Assembly (NCBI GenBank): GCA_002631855.1
Contig: NTLF01000005.1
Span: 39,875-103,874 of the forward strand
DNA length: 64,000 nucleotides
Direction: 5' to 3'
Source of the DNA: Zunongwangia sp. ESRF-bin46
GTDB lineage: Bacteria > Bacteroidota > Bacteroidia > Flavobacteriales > Flavobacteriaceae
In this document: positions 61,839 through 64,000 of the stretch, in pieces
Layout of the letters: every line of letters starts with the position of its first letter
Position numbering within the stretch: the first letter of the stretch is position 1
Position numbers and translations under genes: made by a program
Notes under the pieces: model-generated
The model's input: the letters and a program-made list of their open reading frames with translations, nothing else
Databases searched by the model: none
What the model was told of the DNA's origin: nothing

Positions 61839-63125
61839 ATGAAAAAGGCCTTAATTATAACGTATTATTGGCCTCCAGCAGGTGGACCAGGCGTTCAACG
61901 TTGGCTTAACTTTGTAAAATATTTTAAGGAATTCGGAATAGAACCAGTTGTTTATGTGCCGGAAAACCCTCATTACCCTTTAATTGATCCAAGCTTTGAA
62001 GCCGATGTGCCCAATGATGTAGAAATTCTGAAACATCCCGTAAACGAACCGTATAAGTTTGCCAAACTACTTTCTAAAAAGAAAACATCGCAAATAAGCA
62101 GCGGCATCATTTCTGAAAAAAAACAAGCTAGCTTAGAAAAACTGTTACTTTTTATTCGTGGGAACTTTTTTATTCCAGATGCCCGGATAGGGTGGGTGAA
62201 ACCATCTGTAAGTATTCTGAAAAAATATCTTTCAGAAAATTCAATCGATACCATAATTACCACTGGGCCACCACACAGCCTTCATTTAATTGGGCTTCAG
62301 TTACAAAAAGTAACAAATATTCCTTGGGTAGCTGATTTTAGGGATCCGTGGACCACAATCCATTATCATAAATCGTTACGGCTTACAAAAGCTTCAGAAA
62401 AAAAACATAAACAATTGGAAGCTGAAGTTTTAAGAAGTGCTGATTTAATTACCGTAACCAGTCCAACTACCAAAAAAGAATTTCAGGAAATTACTCAAAA
62501 ACCTATTGAAGTCATTACCAACGGCTATGAAATGAGAGAAAAAATTACACCTAATCTTGACACTAAGTTCTCTATAGCTCACATTGGTTCTTTATTAAGC
62601 GAACGCAATCCTACTGTGTTGTGGAATGTACTTTCAGAATTGGTTTTAGAAAATAAAGAATTTACCAACGATTTTCAGTTAACACTCGCAGGTACAATTA
62701 GTGAAAGTGTGGTTGATAGTATTAAACAAAACGGTTTGGAAGATAACCTGAAACTATTTGGTTATGTTTCGCACTCAGAAGCTTTGCAGATGCAGCACGA
62801 CGCTCAAGTTCTTCTACTATTGGAAATTGACCGACCAGAAACAAAAGCTATCATCCCAGGTAAGCTGTTTGAATATTTTGCCGCCGAACGACCTATCGTT
62901 GCTTTGGGGCCAAAAGGTAGTGATATTGAACAGTTAATTAGGGAAACGGAAAGCGGTCAGTTTTTTGCCTATTCAGAAAAGGGAAAATTAAAATCTAATA
63001 TCTTAAAGCTGTATTCAGAATATAAAAAAGGAGAACTAAAGGTTTCATCTAAAAATATTTCAAAATACAGTCGAAAGAACTTAACGAAACATATGGCTGA
63101 AACTATAAAAAAGGTTGCCGGATGA
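61839..63125 (+). CDS. Glycosyltransferase (GT4-like)
   Basis: 428 residues, GT-B fold. N-terminal YYWPPAGGPGVQRWLNFVKYF, then the donor-binding half with SLLSERNPTVLWNVL and LKLFGYVSHSEALQMQHDAQVLLLLEIDRPETKAIIPGKLFEYFAAERPIVALG, a typical E-x7-E-type donor-sugar site. The product would be a surface glycan; sugar unknown. It starts 2 bases after the YfhO stop, so the two are translationally coupled. Confidence 0.88.
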   Translation: MKKALIITYYWPPAGGPGVQRWLNFVKYFKEFGIEPVVYVPENPHYPLIDPSFEADVPNDVEILKHPVNEPYKFAKLLSKKKTSQISSGIISEKKQASLEKLLLFIRGNFFIPDARIGWVKPSVSILKKYLSENSIDTIITTGPPHSLHLIGLQLQKVTNIPWVADFRDPWTTIHYHKSLRLTKASEKKHKQLEAEVLRSADLITVTSPTTKKEFQEITQKPIEVITNGYEMREKITPNLDTKFSIAHIGSLLSERNPTVLWNVLSELVLENKEFTNDFQLTLAGTISESVVDSIKQNGLEDNLKLFGYVSHSEALQMQHDAQVLLLLEIDRPETKAIIPGKLFEYFAAERPIVALGPKGSDIEQLIRETESGQFFAYSEKGKLKSNILKLYSEYKKGELKVSSKNISKYSRKNLTKHMAETIKKVAG

Positions 63126-63132
63126 TAAAAGC

Positions 63133-63168
63133 GAAACCCCCGCTTAGCTTTCGCTTTACGAGGGTTTC
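63133..63168. terminator. Possible terminator hairpin
   Basis: Stem GAAACCCCCG / CGAGGGTTTC with one mismatch, between the convergent glycosyltransferase and the basic protein. No clear T-run on the plus strand, so weak. Confidence 0.4.
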
Positions 63169-63192
63169 TAACTAACCAACCAAAAACTTTTA

Positions 63193-64000
63193 TTATCCGC
63201 GGCCTCTTTGTCTACTATTTTTAGAAGACGATCGGCTGCTTCTACTGTTTCCATTGCTTTTAGATCTTGATACTGAGCTACGTTTTGCAGTAGTCCTTTT
63301 TGATGAACCAGAACGGTACGTTTTACTTCTCGTATTGGTTCTTTTATTCTGTGAAACAGCTTTTCTTTTAGTTGCGCTGCTTACGCGATTACTACTTCGC
63401 GTGTTAGTGCTTCTAACTTTTCGCGGATTATTATTTTTTGAAATACTACGGGTGTTACGTGTATTACTTCTTTTTATTGATGACCTTGGATTTGTGCTTC
63501 GTTTAGCGATTACATTTCGCTTAGACGAACTTTTTCTAACATCCCTAGTGGTCTTACTTCTAACAGCATCTGATCGTTTTGAGTTACTTCTAGAGATAAC
63601 GTTAGCATCATTTCTTCTAGAAGAAGTTCTTGCCGCTTTACTATTTGTACGGGTATTTGCTCTTTTTGATACAGATGAACGACTATTGTTATTTGTTACA
63701 TTGCTTCTACGTGGGTTATTAGTCGCATAGGTATTACGCCTGTTTGGGTTGTAATCCCTACGTTTTGCAACACGGCCGTCTTTATAATGTGTGCGACTTC
63801 CTGGACGGTAAAAGTTTCTTCTACCATTATTGTAGGCTACACGGTGTCTATTGTTATAATATCTTCTATGCTTTACCCAACTATAACGGTGCGGGTTGTA
63901 ATATCTTCTATAAGGGTAGTCATAAACTACACAGCTAGAATAATATGGTCTAGCATAATATACGTGCCATGGACGGTATACATATCTTGGGGTCCATAAG
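63193..64000 (-). CDS. Very basic Arg/Ser/Asn-rich low-complexity protein, N-terminus outside window
   Basis: C-terminal 269 residues; the start is beyond the right edge. The first part seen is Tyr/Trp/Arg-rich (LWTPRYVYRPWHVYYARPYY, then YRRYYNPHRYSWVKHRRYYN), the rest is a low-complexity stretch of Arg, Ser, Asn, Lys and Thr (RSNSKRSDAVRSKTTRDVRK, SSRSSSKNSRQRGRG at the end). Almost no acidic residues, so the tail is extremely basic. A plus-strand reading frame at 63254-63730 is its Leu-rich mirror. No domain is recognised. Binding to nucleic acid or to acidic surface polymers is conceivable (inference). Confidence 0.75.
   Translation of the reverse strand, partial: LWTPRYVYRPWHVYYARPYYSSCVVYDYPYRRYYNPHRYSWVKHRRYYNNRHRVAYNNGRRNFYRPGSRTHYKDGRVAKRRDYNPNRRNTYATNNPRRSNVTNNNSRSSVSKRANTRTNSKAARTSSRRNDANVISRSNSKRSDAVRSKTTRDVRKSSSKRNVIAKRSTNPRSSIKRSNTRNTRSISKNNNPRKVRSTNTRSSNRVSSATKRKAVSQNKRTNTRSKTYRSGSSKRTTAKRSSVSRSKSNGNSRSSRSSSKNSRQRGRG

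Noticed and set aside
63254..63730. Leu-rich 158-codon plus-strand frame
   Set aside because: Mirror of the Arg/Ser/Lys codons of the minus-strand basic protein; composition (runs of LLL, VLL) is an artefact.
1..64000. tRNA, rRNA or insertion-sequence genes
   Set aside because: None recognised by eye on either strand; short tRNA-like matches cannot be excluded without a covariance search.

Overview
The window looks like a chromosomal segment of a marine-type member of the Flavobacteriaceae (phylum Bacteroidota). The support is low GC, a T9SS type A sorting tail (13862-15241), a DUF6090 protein, a CcsBA fusion, a TonB receptor plus DUF4249 pair, TAnnTTTG-type -7 promoter boxes and no obvious Shine-Dalgarno use. 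No tRNA, rRNA, CRISPR array or insertion sequence was recognised.

Region 1 (1-9775) is an accessory island built like an integron cassette array. Nine short units, most with one gene on the minus strand, are separated by long imperfect palindromes of the form xxxxAACG...CGTTGTTxxxx. Each gene starts 12-90 bases from one palindrome, and most genes stop 2-17 bases before the next. For most units the ends of the two palindromes facing each other across the gene are complementary to each other (10/10, 10/10 and 8/8 in the best cases), and this tag differs from unit to unit. Integron cassettes carrying attC sites have this property. Gene content fits too: DUF1801, DUF1428, VOC, DUF6090, a CdiI-like immunity protein, small membrane or secreted proteins, an esterase, an ABM/AraC pair and an endonuclease III relative. 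No integrase gene is visible. This is the main candidate for an undescribed system.

Region 2 (9776-17221) holds a DUF6266 gene behind a TCGA-rich hairpin leader, a secreted esterase, small secreted and membrane proteins, a VCBS/T9SS surface protein, and a sodium:solute symporter whose start overlaps the stop of a 36-residue single-span membrane protein.

Region 3 (17224-26148, minus strand) is a housekeeping-like run: PIG-L deacetylase, small MscS channel, lipoprotein, Maf, four-helix-bundle protein, UbiA prenyltransferase, KdsC-type phosphatase, lipoprotein, a Rossmann/DUF2520 protein and a Crp/Fnr regulator.

Region 4 (26224-39241) has two membrane proteins, a group III truncated haemoglobin, the fused cytochrome c assembly protein CcsBA, a 7TM-DISM/LuxR-type sensor, fumarase, a 57-residue membrane protein, a TonB-dependent receptor, ArsC and a geranylgeranyl-reductase-like flavoprotein.

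Region 5 (39469-46177) is a TonB-receptor operon: small secreted protein, STN-TonB receptor, DUF4249 lipoprotein and an MG2-like protein. The receptor has no ATG, GTG or TTG start ahead of its signal peptide. It seems to start at an ATA that overlaps the upstream stop, next to a run of seven A. Behind the operon is a complete TPP riboswitch with a strong terminator but no gene under its control.

Region 6 (46194-64000) has a ClC channel, prfB with the classical +1 frameshift, threonine aldolase, YegP, a thioredoxin-like protein, YbaB, oligopeptidase B, and a pair of PLP enzymes that match capnine (sulfonolipid) synthesis. A GNAT protein convergent to them could be the N-acyltransferase. The window ends with YfhO, a glycosyltransferase and a truncated, very basic Arg/Ser/Asn-rich protein.
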